64,000 bases of DNA from CAYVVD01 sp964454975 (GCA_964454975.1 CAYVVD010000009.1:1-64000), one strand, 5' to 3'; positions 25,046 through 34,948 are shown, counted from the stretch's first letter. Program-made: numbers and translations. The notes: generated by a model not told the origin, from the letters alone.

Positions 25046-27589
25046 TTATGATTTATTGTTTGTCGGTATTCTTGCCACAAACCTACTCCCTCCACCGGAT
25101 GAGGAATTCAATTCGATTGTACCTCCCAGTGCATCTGTACATTGCTTTACAATGCTAAGCCCGAGGCCTGTGCCCTGTATCTTGCCTATGTAATCCTTAT
25201 GGCGGAAGAAAGGCTCGAAGATGTGCTTACGGTCTTCGTCAGCAATCCCAAATCCCTGGTCACTTATGGCAATTTTAATGCTGTCGTTCTTAACTTCGGT
25301 TTCGATTGTTACTTCGCTGCCTTCGGGCGAGTATTTAACAGCATTTGAGATAAGGTTCCGTACAATCTGGCGCAGCATTGAGGGATCGCTGATTATTGGG
25401 TTGTTATCAACTGTTCCGCTGAATTTAAATATATGATAATTCTGCTCTATCTGCATGAACTCTTCAACAATTTCCATCAGAAGTGCGTTGACCTCTACAT
25501 CAGAATAGGCAGGCTTAAGCGCTTTCTCTTCACTTGTACCGATAGTGATAACATCCTCGAGAAGATTTGTCATAAGAGAGACAGAATGGTGAATTTTATC
25601 GAGGTGCTTTTTGATTTCTTCATATTCGTTGTTTTTAGCAAGGAAATCAATAATATGAGATGAAGAAAGTATTACGGTCAGTGGTGTACGGTATTCATGC
25701 GAAATCATTGAAATGAATCGGGTTTTAAGCATGCCAAGTTCTTTCTCTTTCTTTAGTGCGAACTCTAAAGTTTCCTTTGCTTCTTTTAACTCTTCGAGTG
25801 CGTTTTCAAGTTGCTCCGTCCGCTCGAAGACACGGTCTTCCAGTTCTTTGTTTAATTTTTCAATTTCACGGATGTAGCGTTTGCGTTCTGTGATATCTAC
25901 TATAGTTGCGGTAATTCCTGTTCCCGGATTTCCTTCTTCGACTAAGGATGAACTGATTGCTACATCAATTATCTTCCCGATTTTGGTTTTGAATTGTGTT
26001 TCAACCTGACCGACACCGAATTTATTTAACAATGAGATGTTTGTATCCCCCACTTGCTTATACTCATCAGTTCCTGGATAGAGGAACAAAACATCTTCTC
26101 CAACAAGTTCCTCTGATGAATAACCGGTCATTTCCCTGAATGCCCGGTTTGTATATTGAAGTACCCTTTCCTTCAAAAAACAAATGCCAATCGGCGCTGT
26201 TTTAAAAATACTCTGAAGCCTGGCTTCTGATTTTTTTAATGCCATTTCATACCGGACCCTGTCTGTAATGTCCTTTCCAATACTGGTAATACCATTTATT
26301 TTATTGTCAAGGCCGCGAAGTATAATGTTGTACCACTCTATAAGACTTTTACTACCATTTTGGGTAACAATTTCATTTGTGTATAATAATGGGAAATCTC
26401 CTGATTCAATTGCTTTTTTAAAAATATTCCCTTTTAAGTTATCCCTGATTGATTCATCAATAAACAAATCGAACCAGTTGCTGTTTTCTGTCTCTTCCCT
26501 TGTCCGACCTGTAGTCTGGAGAAGGAAATCGTTGCAGAAGATAATATTGCCATCGGTATCCAGCATAATGCCAATAAGCTGTATCTTCTCGAGGACATCC
26601 CGGTATCGTTTTTCACTCTCCTTTAGTTTCTTCCAATCCTTAAGTCTCTTTATTGCCTGTACAAGCTCCCCTGCAACAGTTTTAAGAAAATCTACCGAAG
26701 CCGGATTCCAAATCTTGCCGTCATTGCAATTATCGCAACCGATAAAACCATAGAACTCGCCCCCAAGATTAAGTGGAGCAACAAGGAGTGATTTGATGTT
26801 TTGTACAAGGAGAAATTCTCTGAATGGGCTGTTTAATTTCGAGACACGAGTATTTATTATATCACCTTTAACAAGCTTGTCTAAAACAATGTTTGAAAAT
26901 TTGCCAAAGTCAAAATCCTGTAATTCAGGATTATTGATTTCCGGTTTTACTCCCTCTGCACACCATTCTGCAAGCTGGCTGCAAAGTATTTTAGAATCCT
27001 TTTCTCTTGACAGAAAAATATATGTCCTCCCGGAATACGAAACAGGGCCTACCAAATCAGTAATTCTCTTGTAATCAATTTCTTCATCCTTAATAGTTGA
27101 AAGATGGTAACTTAACTCTGCAAGCACAGCAAGATATTTTGCTTTGTCCAGCAGCTCAATCTTATAGCGGATTTCATTCGTAACGTCCCTGAGCAGGCAC
27201 AAGGTTCGTTTTTTCTTTTTACCGGCATCCTGAACTAACCTGCCGTTCACATTCATAATCTTCAACTCGCCCCACTTAGTGAAGAACTTCATGTGAAAAT
27301 CACATACTCTGCCCGAGGCTTTAAATTCAGCAAAATTTTCATCAAACAATGGCCGCGTTTCTTCCGGATGAAATTCGGTAATATGGCTTCCAATAACTTC
27401 CTCCTTTGAGTAACCTAGCATTTCGCACCACTGCGTATTTACATCAAGTATATGCCCGCTATCGCTAAGGGACTGGAAAGCATAAGGCAGATCTTCGGCA
27501 TTTACAAGGTAGCTTTGTGTGTTAATTCTGCCGCTTAAGGATGCGGTGAGTACACTCCTCTCATGTTCAGAACCGGTATTCCTGTTCAT
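25046..27589 (-). CDS. PAS/GAF sensor histidine kinase
   Basis: This 847-residue protein has no membrane span. Order of domains: PAS (about 40-150, GHILDVNTQWCEMLGYSKEE), GAF (about 160-320), PAS (about 340-455), PAS (about 465-580, FKTAPIGICFLKERVLQYTN), coiled coil with VFERTEQLENALEELKEAKE, HisKA with the phospho-accepting His in ISHEYRTPLTV near residue 631, and HATPase_c with NLISNAVKYSPEG, DQGFGI and GTGLGLSI. No receiver domain or neighbouring response regulator gene is present, so it is an orphan kinase, probably sensing a cytoplasmic small molecule or redox state. The ATG at 27589 was preferred to a TTG at 27604. Confidence 0.92.
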   Translation of the reverse strand: MNRNTGSEHERSVLTASLSGRINTQSYLVNAEDLPYAFQSLSDSGHILDVNTQWCEMLGYSKEEVIGSHITEFHPEETRPLFDENFAEFKASGRVCDFHMKFFTKWGELKIMNVNGRLVQDAGKKKKRTLCLLRDVTNEIRYKIELLDKAKYLAVLAELSYHLSTIKDEEIDYKRITDLVGPVSYSGRTYIFLSREKDSKILCSQLAEWCAEGVKPEINNPELQDFDFGKFSNIVLDKLVKGDIINTRVSKLNSPFREFLLVQNIKSLLVAPLNLGGEFYGFIGCDNCNDGKIWNPASVDFLKTVAGELVQAIKRLKDWKKLKESEKRYRDVLEKIQLIGIMLDTDGNIIFCNDFLLQTTGRTREETENSNWFDLFIDESIRDNLKGNIFKKAIESGDFPLLYTNEIVTQNGSKSLIEWYNIILRGLDNKINGITSIGKDITDRVRYEMALKKSEARLQSIFKTAPIGICFLKERVLQYTNRAFREMTGYSSEELVGEDVLFLYPGTDEYKQVGDTNISLLNKFGVGQVETQFKTKIGKIIDVAISSSLVEEGNPGTGITATIVDITERKRYIREIEKLNKELEDRVFERTEQLENALEELKEAKETLEFALKKEKELGMLKTRFISMISHEYRTPLTVILSSSHIIDFLAKNNEYEEIKKHLDKIHHSVSLMTNLLEDVITIGTSEEKALKPAYSDVEVNALLMEIVEEFMQIEQNYHIFKFSGTVDNNPIISDPSMLRQIVRNLISNAVKYSPEGSEVTIETEVKNDSIKIAISDQGFGIADEDRKHIFEPFFRHKDYIGKIQGTGLGLSIVKQCTDALGGTIELNSSSGGGSRFVARIPTNNKS

Positions 27590-27748
27590 AATTGCGTCGT
27601 TCAAATTTTTATAATTACCAACAGCCCGTCCATGGAATGTACGATAATATGAAAAAAAGAATCAACTATCCCCGTAAATATCAATACTTACAAAGATTTA
27701 ACTTTGAGTTAATATTAGGTTCAGACTAAAAAAGAGGATTGAGTAATT

Positions 27749-28432
27749 CTAAATAACGAGCTTTTTCTTTACGCGGGAAGAGTTAAGCCAGTTTGTTACG
27801 TCAACCGTTACACAACTCGTTTCGCCATAATCTACTTCTACTCTACCTATGCGTTTTGCAATAGCGAGGCATTTTTCACGCAGGGCATTGCTTCTTTCGC
27901 CGATATAACAAAGACAATAATTCATTGATTCCTTAACCCAGTTCTCAGAACTATGAAGTTCTTTTTCGATATTATCCAGGAATTTTTCAAAGTATTTATC
28001 ATCCGTTTTCTTGTCGGTCTTTGCTTTAATATAAAGTGCTGAATAGCCGCATTTTTTGATGTGATCAATCTTGCTTTGAGTCCATTCTTCAATTTTTGAA
28101 TCGAGTTGCCCGGATTTTGCAAGCACAAATTCGGAATAATAATCGGCAAGCATAAAACCACGGGAATTTGGTATCTGGCTGTCTATCTGTTCTTCGCTTA
28201 CTTTTTTAGGGTCCTCAATAAAAACAGATAAAAGTTTAGCTTCGAATATCGGCGTGTCCCAAAGTTTCAGTGATAAATCGTGATTCTTTTTAATTTGTTT
28301 TGCGAATTTTTTCAAATCAGTGATGCCAATTCCAAGCGTGGGCTCAGTTTCAATTCCCATTTTTCTGTTTGTACCCGCATATTTCGGATTGCCCATTTCC
28401 TTGAGTTTTGTTGTTGTCTCTTCAATAGTCAT
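27749..28432 (-). CDS. DNA alkylation repair protein (AlkC/AlkD-type HEAT protein)
   Basis: This 227-residue, all-helical protein with basic residues matches the DNA alkylation repair family of HEAT-repeat glycosylases: GIGITDLKKFAKQIKKNHDL, ENWVKESMNYCLCYIGERS and the C-terminal DYGETSCVTVDVTNWL. Family members such as AlkD remove N3/N7-alkylated purines, but this subgroup is more distant and may have another role. It stands alone between the kinase gene and a divergent gene. Confidence 0.82.
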   Translation of the reverse strand: MTIEETTTKLKEMGNPKYAGTNRKMGIETEPTLGIGITDLKKFAKQIKKNHDLSLKLWDTPIFEAKLLSVFIEDPKKVSEEQIDSQIPNSRGFMLADYYSEFVLAKSGQLDSKIEEWTQSKIDHIKKCGYSALYIKAKTDKKTDDKYFEKFLDNIEKELHSSENWVKESMNYCLCYIGERSNALREKCLAIAKRIGRVEVDYGETSCVTVDVTNWLNSSRVKKKLVI

Positions 28433-28529
28433 AAAGCATCATTTTGTTATTAAAAGTATTAACGACAATCAAAATTTCAACGTATTGTAGAATTTTGTAT
28501 GAATTAATCATCTTTTCTATAATTTAGGT

Positions 28530-29405
28530 GTGCTATTGATTTCAAAAATTCTATTTGATTTGAAAATATTACTGATATATTCAATGCTGATTCTTGCGCT
28601 TGTAGCTGCTTGCGGCAATAAATCGGAAGAAACAAAGCCGGAGCCTAAACCACAAATCGCTCAAGAATCGTCGGCTCAAAAGCCACAAAAGATGAAAGAA
28701 TCTCAGCAGGAAATCAAGCGTATCAACTTCGAGGTTGTCGGTGAGATTCCTCACGACAGCCATGCTTATACTCAGGGGTTGTTTTATTTAGACGGATATT
28801 TGTATGAGAGCACCGGCAGGCGTGGCAGTTCATCTCTCAGAAAGATAAATCCCTTGGAAGGTGAAATTGTAGAACAGTTTGATGTTGATTCCCGCTATTT
28901 TGCTGAAGGGATTGCAAAGCACGATGGAAAGATTTACCAACTTACCTATACATCAGGAATATGCTTTGTTTATAATATGCAAAACCTGTTGCCCGAAACT
29001 GAACTCAGTTACCCCGGAGAGGGCTGGGGTCTGACATCTGACGGACGATTCTTAATTATGAGCGACGGTTCGCACTACCTCAGGTTTATGAAGCCGGATG
29101 ATTTCAGCCTTGCAAATGCCATAACCGTATCAAGAGCCGGCAGGATTCAGCGTGACCTGAATGAACTCGAATACGTGAACGGGCACATCTATGCTAATGT
29201 GTTTATGCGGGACGAGATTATCATTATCAATCCGCTGGACGGGCGTGTAATCGCCACCGGTTTTTTTGCCAGGCTCAGGGATAAGCTGAGCCGGCCAAAT
29301 GCAGCAGAGGTAATGAACGGCATTGCATATAACCCGCACGATGATTTATTCTACCTAACCGGTAAATTCTGGGACAAGATTTTTGTTGTAAAGCTCAGTT
29401 ATTGA
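28530..29405 (+). CDS. Glutaminyl-peptide cyclotransferase, lipoprotein
   Basis: This 291-residue protein has a hydrophobic N-terminus ending in the lipobox LVAAC, then a Lys/Glu/Pro-rich linker, then a five-bladed propeller of the plant/bacterial glutaminyl cyclase type (PF05096): GEIPHDSHAYTQGLFYLDGY, LYESTGRRGSSSLRKI, YFAEGIAKHDGKIYQLTY and GIAYNPHDDLFYLTGKFWDK. It converts N-terminal Gln to pyroglutamate on exported proteins. It begins with GTG at 28530, or with an ATG at 28584 just before the lipobox. Its stop abuts that of the convergent lipoprotein gene. Confidence 0.88.
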   Translation: MLLISKILFDLKILLIYSMLILALVAACGNKSEETKPEPKPQIAQESSAQKPQKMKESQQEIKRINFEVVGEIPHDSHAYTQGLFYLDGYLYESTGRRGSSSLRKINPLEGEIVEQFDVDSRYFAEGIAKHDGKIYQLTYTSGICFVYNMQNLLPETELSYPGEGWGLTSDGRFLIMSDGSHYLRFMKPDDFSLANAITVSRAGRIQRDLNELEYVNGHIYANVFMRDEIIIINPLDGRVIATGFFARLRDKLSRPNAAEVMNGIAYNPHDDLFYLTGKFWDKIFVVKLSY

Positions 29406-29819
29406 TTAATTGCCCGGGATAAATTGCCAAACTCTTGCTATAGCCTTTTTTCTTGGAGCACATTCATCGTTAATGGAAGTTAAAGTTAGCAAATTCAACT
29501 CTATACTAACCCTGTAGTTGCCTTCAATATCGCCGCAATCACTATCGTTGAAGAATTTAAGCTGGTCACTGTCAATTTCGAATTGGGCATAAGAATCATT
29601 ATGGCCGGGAGTTTCTTCAACAAGCTTAAAATCAAAAAAACCCGATTTCTGGAAGATAATATTTGCCTTAAAAGTAACGCCCTCATCATCAGTAATTGTC
29701 GCCTCCCAAATCCCAATAATTGCATCTTCATAATTTGGTGATGTTGACTCATCATCCGGGCAGGATGTTAACGCTAAGAAGGTGATTGCTAAAACGATTG
29801 AAGTTACGAGCTCTTTCAT
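29406..29819 (-). CDS. Hypothetical lipoprotein
   Basis: This 137-residue protein from the ATG at 29819 starts MKELVTSIVLAITFLALTSC, a lipoprotein signal with Cys at residue 20 followed by PDDES, which would leave it in the outer membrane in this group. The rest is beta-rich (IGIWEATITDDEGVTFKANI, FFDFKLVEETPG) and resembles the lipocalin-like small lipoproteins common in Bacteroidota. An upstream GTG- or ATG-type extension to 29864 would not carry a signal. Function unknown. Confidence 0.7.
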   Translation of the reverse strand: MKELVTSIVLAITFLALTSCPDDESTSPNYEDAIIGIWEATITDDEGVTFKANIIFQKSGFFDFKLVEETPGHNDSYAQFEIDSDQLKFFNDSDCGDIEGNYRVSIELNLLTLTSINDECAPRKKAIARVWQFIPGN

Positions 29820-29977
29820 TACAATGCCTATATATGTGCAATACAAATAGTGGCGATGTTGCAATTGTTAAATTAAATATAATTGGGAATATTTCTTTAT
29901 TAATGAAGTAAAAGAAGTGTAGATAATTCAAATATTATCAAATGGTTGCATGGGTATTACATTAATTCTACAACACA

Positions 29978-30964
29978 TCATTCTCTTCCAAGTATCTTCC
30001 CAATTGCTGCCAATGCTCTTTCCACGTTATTGTTATCAACAAGAGATGATTCCAATACTTCTTTTGATGAGAAAAGCTCAAATGAGGATTCAAATTTATG
30101 AAAGTCAAGCTTCGATGCAGCTAACACATATTTTCTCAATCCTTCGAGATGAGTATCCCCCGATGAGAAATCCAGGTAGCTTTCAATTTCATCGTGCCTT
30201 GAATCAACAAGGCAAATCTGCCCCAGCCTAATGTATGCCCTGTCCGCCTGAATTTGCTTCAGGGTGCCTGATTCCAGGGCCTTCTTGTAAAGCTTCTCAG
30301 CCTCGCGGAAGTTTTTCCCTGTGAACTCTGCCTCAGCCAGATGCATTTGCAGGTAGCCGCTATCGGGTTCCTCCCTAAGCTGATGCTGAATCATTTTTCT
30401 GTTTCGCTCTACTTTATCCTCAAGCTTAGATGAGTACCCTTTGTGCTCAATCAGAATGTCAGATTCCACTATTTCCAGACCTGCTGACTCAATTGAAGGG
30501 CGTACCTGCTCATGAATGGCTCCTTTATAACGGATTTCGGGCATATTCCTGAATATCCTGCTATAAGTATGGATAGAGTAAGTGCCATCCTGGAGGTCGC
30601 TTTTTATTTTAACTAATATCCCGCCTGTTTTCTTTTGATCGAATAACTCAGAATTGTTAATTAAACTTTCAGCATTCAACCGTTCGTCAGCATCAATAGC
30701 CAGGTTCCATTCCATTCGCAGGTGAGCAAGGGCAAAGTTTCGCGCCGCTGAGAAATCTTCATCCCATTTCCGGAAGTAAATCTCAGAGCCAAGCCTCTGT
30801 GCAATTAAAGCCGTATTATCTTCCGAACCAGTGTCAACCACTACTATTTGCGAGCACACTTCCCGGATTGATTCGATGCACTCTTCAATATTCCCGGTTT
30901 CGTTTCTCGCAATTATTGCAGCCGCGAGCGACACTTTGTCTTTAAATTCTTCCATCCCTTTCAT
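29978..30964 (-). CDS. Glycosyltransferase family 2 with helical (TPR-like) tail
   Basis: This 328-residue protein has a GT-A domain with AAAIIARNETGNIEECI, IVVVDTGSEDNT and WNLAIDADERL (DxD-type), and then from about residue 210 a TPR-like region (GYLQMHLAEAEFTGKNFREA, EKLYKKALESG). The combination is typical of GT2 enzymes related to SunS that act on peptides or cell-surface glycans. The acceptor is unknown. It has no clear operon partner; radC-like gene is divergent. Confidence 0.85.
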   Translation of the reverse strand: MKGMEEFKDKVSLAAAIIARNETGNIEECIESIREVCSQIVVVDTGSEDNTALIAQRLGSEIYFRKWDEDFSAARNFALAHLRMEWNLAIDADERLNAESLINNSELFDQKKTGGILVKIKSDLQDGTYSIHTYSRIFRNMPEIRYKGAIHEQVRPSIESAGLEIVESDILIEHKGYSSKLEDKVERNRKMIQHQLREEPDSGYLQMHLAEAEFTGKNFREAEKLYKKALESGTLKQIQADRAYIRLGQICLVDSRHDEIESYLDFSSGDTHLEGLRKYVLAASKLDFHKFESSFELFSSKEVLESSLVDNNNVERALAAIGKILGRE

Positions 30965-31020
30965 TGCTTTTTATTAATTTTTGAATATTGAGAAACTCAA
31001 TTATAATTCATCAGATTCAA

Positions 31021-31689
31021 ATGGAAAAGAAAAATAATTCGGGTGACAATCCTTATAAGGATCATCGCAAGCGTATGCGCGAACGAGTCGCAATGGGTGC
31101 ATTTGATTCCTTCCCGGACCACGAGGCTCTCGAATTCCTGTTGTTCTACATCTTCCGCCAGAAAGATACCAAACCAACTGCTAAGCTGCTGGTAGAGCAA
31201 TTCGGAAGCCTTTCCGGAGTACTTGATGCAGGTATTGATGAAATTACGGAAGTACCGGGAATGGGGCGCGATTCAGCAATCGCTCTTGTAGCATTCAGGA
31301 AGATAATGAAACGATATATCACGCAAAAGCGGGATGGATTAACAAGGATTGACTCCCTTAGCGGTCTTCTCGGATTTGTCAGAAGTAAGCTCGAACCGGG
31401 AGGGATGTTAGCTATATTCCTTGATGCACAAGGGAACATTATACACAGCGGCCATATTTACAATGCCAGATTCAAAGCTGTTGATATTCTAAACATGGCA
31501 GCCGAGTACAGCGCAATATCTGTAATAATAGCACAATACCGCAAAGACAACACTGAACCTGAAAGGGAAGACATAGCGCTAAACGACGAGATATCAGAAA
31601 GGCTCAGCGAACTTGGCCAGGTGCTTTCAGAACATATCATTCTCTCCGGTAATAAGTATTTCAGTTTTGCGCAGAAGGGTATGTTGTGA
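31021..31689 (+). CDS. RadC-like protein with degenerate JAMM site
   Basis: This 222-residue protein has an N-terminal helix-hairpin-helix part (FGSLSGVLDAGIDEITEVPG, MGRDSAIALVAF) and a C-terminal RadC/JAB domain. The metal-binding HNHPSG of RadC is replaced: IIAQYRKDNTEPERED stands where ILAHNHPSGDPTPSxED is expected, so both His are lost while the last Asp remains. The domain end LSEHIILSGNKYFSFAQKGM fits RadC well. The fold is probably kept as a binding module without peptidase activity. The ATG at 31021 was preferred to a TTG at 30988. Confidence 0.85.
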   Translation: MEKKNNSGDNPYKDHRKRMRERVAMGAFDSFPDHEALEFLLFYIFRQKDTKPTAKLLVEQFGSLSGVLDAGIDEITEVPGMGRDSAIALVAFRKIMKRYITQKRDGLTRIDSLSGLLGFVRSKLEPGGMLAIFLDAQGNIIHSGHIYNARFKAVDILNMAAEYSAISVIIAQYRKDNTEPEREDIALNDEISERLSELGQVLSEHIILSGNKYFSFAQKGML

Positions 31690-31937
31690 TATGAAAGAAA
31701 TAACTAATAACTATAAGGACATGTTTCCACCGTACTTACTCCGCCCCCGATCCTCATCAAAGGTGATGGAATTAATTATATTGGATAATAAATTTATCAA
31801 TATGTTCGCCCATCCTTGCCTGAAATTAATAGCATTACATACAGGTGAAGTCAAAAATGGATACTATAAGAATGCTTTATATAACTAGTTTCGGAATTTA
31901 AATGCGTGATTCCTCACCATTTCTTATTTTGCGGGCT

Positions 31938-32696
31938 ATGAAAACGCATTATACGGCTAAGTCTGATAAATACAGAAGCTTGTTTGGCCAAGAGTTTGAA
32001 TTTATTAATCACAGGAAGTGCGACGGTCAGTTCAACATGGATTTTGACTACCAGCGGACCGGGGAAGTTAAAACCGGAAAAGCGCTGCCGATGCTCCGCC
32101 TCTATGCGTGGCACCCATGGACACTTTCGCTCGGCTATAACCAGAAATCAACAGATATTGATTATTCCCTGCTTCATCAAAAAGGATTTGGCATGGTTTG
32201 CAGGCCGACAGGCGGCAGGGCGGTACTCCATGCAAATGAACTCACCTACTCTGTTGTACTAAACCTCGTTGAAAATTATTCCATGCAAGATGTGTACAGG
32301 GACATTCACATTCTGCTGGTGAATGCATTCAAACGACTTGGCGCAGCGCTTGATTTCGAGCGCTCTCAGCCAAACCTCCATGAATTTTACAAACGAAACG
32401 ATATGTCCGTATCTTGCTTTGCCAGCGCAGCAAGGTATGAAATAGAATACGAGGGCAGGAAAATTGTCGGCAGCGCACAGCGGCTTTTCGGCAGGACTCT
32501 TCTCCAACATGGCTCAATAATACTTGGCTCCGGGCACGAAGAAATAGCAGATATTATCAAAGCAGACAGCCCACAAAAGCGTGAAGCTCTCCGCAATTAC
32601 CTCTCTGCAAAAAGCTCCTCTCTTTCGGAATCAGTCGGCCGTGAAATTACTTATGAAGAATGCGCCGTCGCGATAGAGGAAGAGATAAGGGAATGA
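31938..32696 (+). CDS. Lipoate-protein ligase A / octanoyltransferase LipM-like protein
   Basis: This 252-residue protein of the biotin/lipoate ligase fold shows AWHPWTLSLGYNQ, RPTGGRAVLHANELTYSVVL and CFASAARYEIEYEGRKIVGS with the Lys in KIVGSAQ. The Cys in SCFASAARYE matches the position used by the LipM octanoyltransferase, so it probably moves octanoyl groups to E2 or GcvH domains; a lipoate ligase role remains possible because both share the fold. An ATG at 31902 would add 12 residues. No lipA is adjacent. Confidence 0.82.
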   Translation: MKTHYTAKSDKYRSLFGQEFEFINHRKCDGQFNMDFDYQRTGEVKTGKALPMLRLYAWHPWTLSLGYNQKSTDIDYSLLHQKGFGMVCRPTGGRAVLHANELTYSVVLNLVENYSMQDVYRDIHILLVNAFKRLGAALDFERSQPNLHEFYKRNDMSVSCFASAARYEIEYEGRKIVGSAQRLFGRTLLQHGSIILGSGHEEIADIIKADSPQKREALRNYLSAKSSSLSESVGREITYEECAVAIEEEIRE

Positions 32697-32720
32697 TTTA
32701 ATGATATATTCTAACTACAC

Positions 32721-32765
32721 TGTCTCTCCCGGCGGTAGAGACATCCCCTCCATGAAAAGGAGGGG
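32721..32765. terminator. Double hairpin between the convergent lipM-like and T9SS genes
   Basis: GTCTCTCCCGGCGGTAGAGAC and then CCCCTCC-ATGAAAA-GGAGGGG form two successive hairpins. The second is a perfect seven-pair GC-rich stem, probably a bidirectional terminator; there is no long T run directly after it. Confidence 0.6.
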
Positions 32766-32821
32766 ATTATCTGATTTTTAATCCTAATCTGCACACTATG
32801 AATTAATAACTATATAATTTC

Positions 32822-34948
32822 TTAACGGCTTATCACAACCGGTCGGGTATAGCTCCTGGTTCCCAGTCTGATGTTAGCAATGTAAACTCCTGCAGGTATT
32901 GTGTTGCCTGATTCGTCCCGCAAGTTCCATGTCATGGTGTAACTGCCGGCAGAAACATCCTCCCTGCCCAGGCTTCTTATAAGTCTGCCGTCATGAGTAA
33001 ATATTTGCACTTCTAAATCAGCCGGGATACCCTGGCTTATGTTGATATTTGCATATACATTCGCCGGATTTGGCGCTATGCTGATATTATCTTCCCTGCC
33101 CACTTCTTCCACATCGGTTAGTACTGCTTCTGCAATAACGCCCCTGCTGTGATTGAAAAACGAACCGGAATTGTTAGCTACTATTTCGAGCGAACGAACC
33201 ATATAGTAGTATGTTCCTTCTCCGGCAAAATCATCAATATAGCTGAGGCCGTCTATCGGTTCATCGTTTACTTTGTAAAAAGGTCCTTCAGGGCTTTCCG
33301 AGCGTAGAATGTCATACTGGAATACTTTTTCTATTATAGGTGGTTCCCATTCAAGCTGCACAGTGAATTTATCCTGTGTTTGCGATGCAGTCAGAGAGAG
33401 AGGCGGGGACACCTCGTTCATGTGCATCCGAAGCGTTGGATCGCCCATTAATCCTGTGTGTGTGCCCCTTTGGCTGAAATGTGCAGTTGCCCAGCTTTGC
33501 CCCTGGGCATAAAGGTTCGTGTAATAGGCATTGTTGTTGTTTTGGCTTAGCCTGACTGAGTACCCAATCGGCATACCCATCGCCATATGGTGCAGGAACC
33601 AGCTCGGGCGTGCAGCCCAGCCGCATGTAAGGGCAGTTGGTTCGCTGCAAAGCGGAGCGCGAAGGAAATTGTTGCGTACATCCCAATCGCCAAAGTAGCT
33701 GCCGAAGAGCATTGTAAATACGGCATTAACCGGTTGTGAAGCGAAGTTGCCTGTATTACCCACTCCTCCGGCACTTGTGAAACTACCACCACCAGTTCCA
33801 TAAGCCCATTGATAATTTTCTGTTTCGAGAGTTGTAAACCAATCTACTTCATCAACGGCATCCGGGCCGAAAAATGTTGAGAAATTCCTGTAGCCGCATG
33901 AAGCAAATGTTTCGGTAAAATTTGACCTTGTCTGGAAGTTGTCATCAACCAGTCCACGCTCAATATATGGCATTTCGCCTGTCCTGTAGGCATGATTTTT
34001 ATCTAAATAGCGCTTTAGGAGCTCTATCTCGGGTTCTTCCCATTCGGGTTGGTGGAATTCCGGCATATCATAAAGGTCAACCCTGCCAACCTGTAGCGAA
34101 ACTTCATGTCCTGAGCTTAAAGCAGTCGGGTCGAATTTACCGTCGCCGTTCAGGTTCTCATTGCGTTTTCGCTGATCGTTAGACATATTCCCATTGTCAA
34201 ACCAGAAAAAATCGCTGAAATTGCCATAGTACATGTCCGAAGGCCAGGCTCCGTGATGCCCGCCGGCATTGGCATTATGCCCGTCGGGTGGGTTGCTCCA
34301 TAACCCTGAATAAGGCACGGGCACGCGACCGAGAATGAAAACTGTGCTTAAATCATCAATTTTATCAAAATACTCCTGGGTTATAATTGCTTTTACGTCC
34401 TTGACAGCATCTCCATCGAATGATTCTGCACGCGGTACATCATGCCTGATAACACCCCAGCCTTCTGTGATTAGGTCGTTAATCAGCCTGTCTATCTCGG
34501 GTTTGAGCGGTTCGGCAATTGTCTCATCAACAAGCAACAGCAGTGAACCATAACCCGGGTTTGATGAAACATGTACTCCCGAGTAGAAATAATTCATTGA
34601 ACCAAATGTCAGGGTTCCCTCCTGTCCCGAGTTGTCTTTTACCCACATCTGGTTTATCCCAAGCAGGAAGTACTCGTAGGCTTGCCCCGGGACAACATCA
34701 GTATCGACATATTCATAAGTGTTACTGTCCAATACTTTAATTGTCGTCCAATCGCTGTCCTGCGATGTTCTCCTGAAAATCTGCACTTCTTTCACTTTCT
34801 CATTTGGTGGCCATGTAATGGTCAGCGTAGGAGGATTTTCCTCTGCTGTTATGGTTGCAGGGAATGAAAAATCCCGATTTTTTGGCCATTGTGAGAAAAG
34901 GGTGATTGTAATAGAAAAGAATAAAAACAAGGTAAAGATACGTTTCAT
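32822..34948 (-). CDS. T9SS-exported protein, C25-peptidase-like but lacking the catalytic pair, with Fn3 domains
   Basis: This 708-residue protein has a signal peptide (MKRIFTLFLFFSITITLFSQ), an Fn3-like domain (about 35-120), a central region (about 135-510), a second Fn3-like domain and a type IX C-terminal sorting domain (SIAPNPANVYANINISQGIP ... GVYIANIRLGTRSYTRPVVI). The central region has a C25 (gingipain-type) layout: FILGRVPVPYSGLW, YGNFSDFFWFDNG, VGRVDLYDMPEF and GLMGDPTLRM. Where the His and Cys are expected it reads YGTGGGSFTS and LFGSYFGDWD, so peptidase activity is doubtful. The ATG at 34948 follows a GAGGAGAA ribosome site. Confidence 0.75.
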   Translation of the reverse strand: MKRIFTLFLFFSITITLFSQWPKNRDFSFPATITAEENPPTLTITWPPNEKVKEVQIFRRTSQDSDWTTIKVLDSNTYEYVDTDVVPGQAYEYFLLGINQMWVKDNSGQEGTLTFGSMNYFYSGVHVSSNPGYGSLLLLVDETIAEPLKPEIDRLINDLITEGWGVIRHDVPRAESFDGDAVKDVKAIITQEYFDKIDDLSTVFILGRVPVPYSGLWSNPPDGHNANAGGHHGAWPSDMYYGNFSDFFWFDNGNMSNDQRKRNENLNGDGKFDPTALSSGHEVSLQVGRVDLYDMPEFHQPEWEEPEIELLKRYLDKNHAYRTGEMPYIERGLVDDNFQTRSNFTETFASCGYRNFSTFFGPDAVDEVDWFTTLETENYQWAYGTGGGSFTSAGGVGNTGNFASQPVNAVFTMLFGSYFGDWDVRNNFLRAPLCSEPTALTCGWAARPSWFLHHMAMGMPIGYSVRLSQNNNNAYYTNLYAQGQSWATAHFSQRGTHTGLMGDPTLRMHMNEVSPPLSLTASQTQDKFTVQLEWEPPIIEKVFQYDILRSESPEGPFYKVNDEPIDGLSYIDDFAGEGTYYYMVRSLEIVANNSGSFFNHSRGVIAEAVLTDVEEVGREDNISIAPNPANVYANINISQGIPADLEVQIFTHDGRLIRSLGREDVSAGSYTMTWNLRDESGNTIPAGVYIANIRLGTRSYTRPVVISR

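Noticed and set aside
31691..31888. Open frame of 65 codons after the RadC-like gene (MKEITNNYKDMFPPYLLRPR...)
   Set aside because: No ribosome site, no family resemblance and composition like noncoding DNA; not enough to call a gene.
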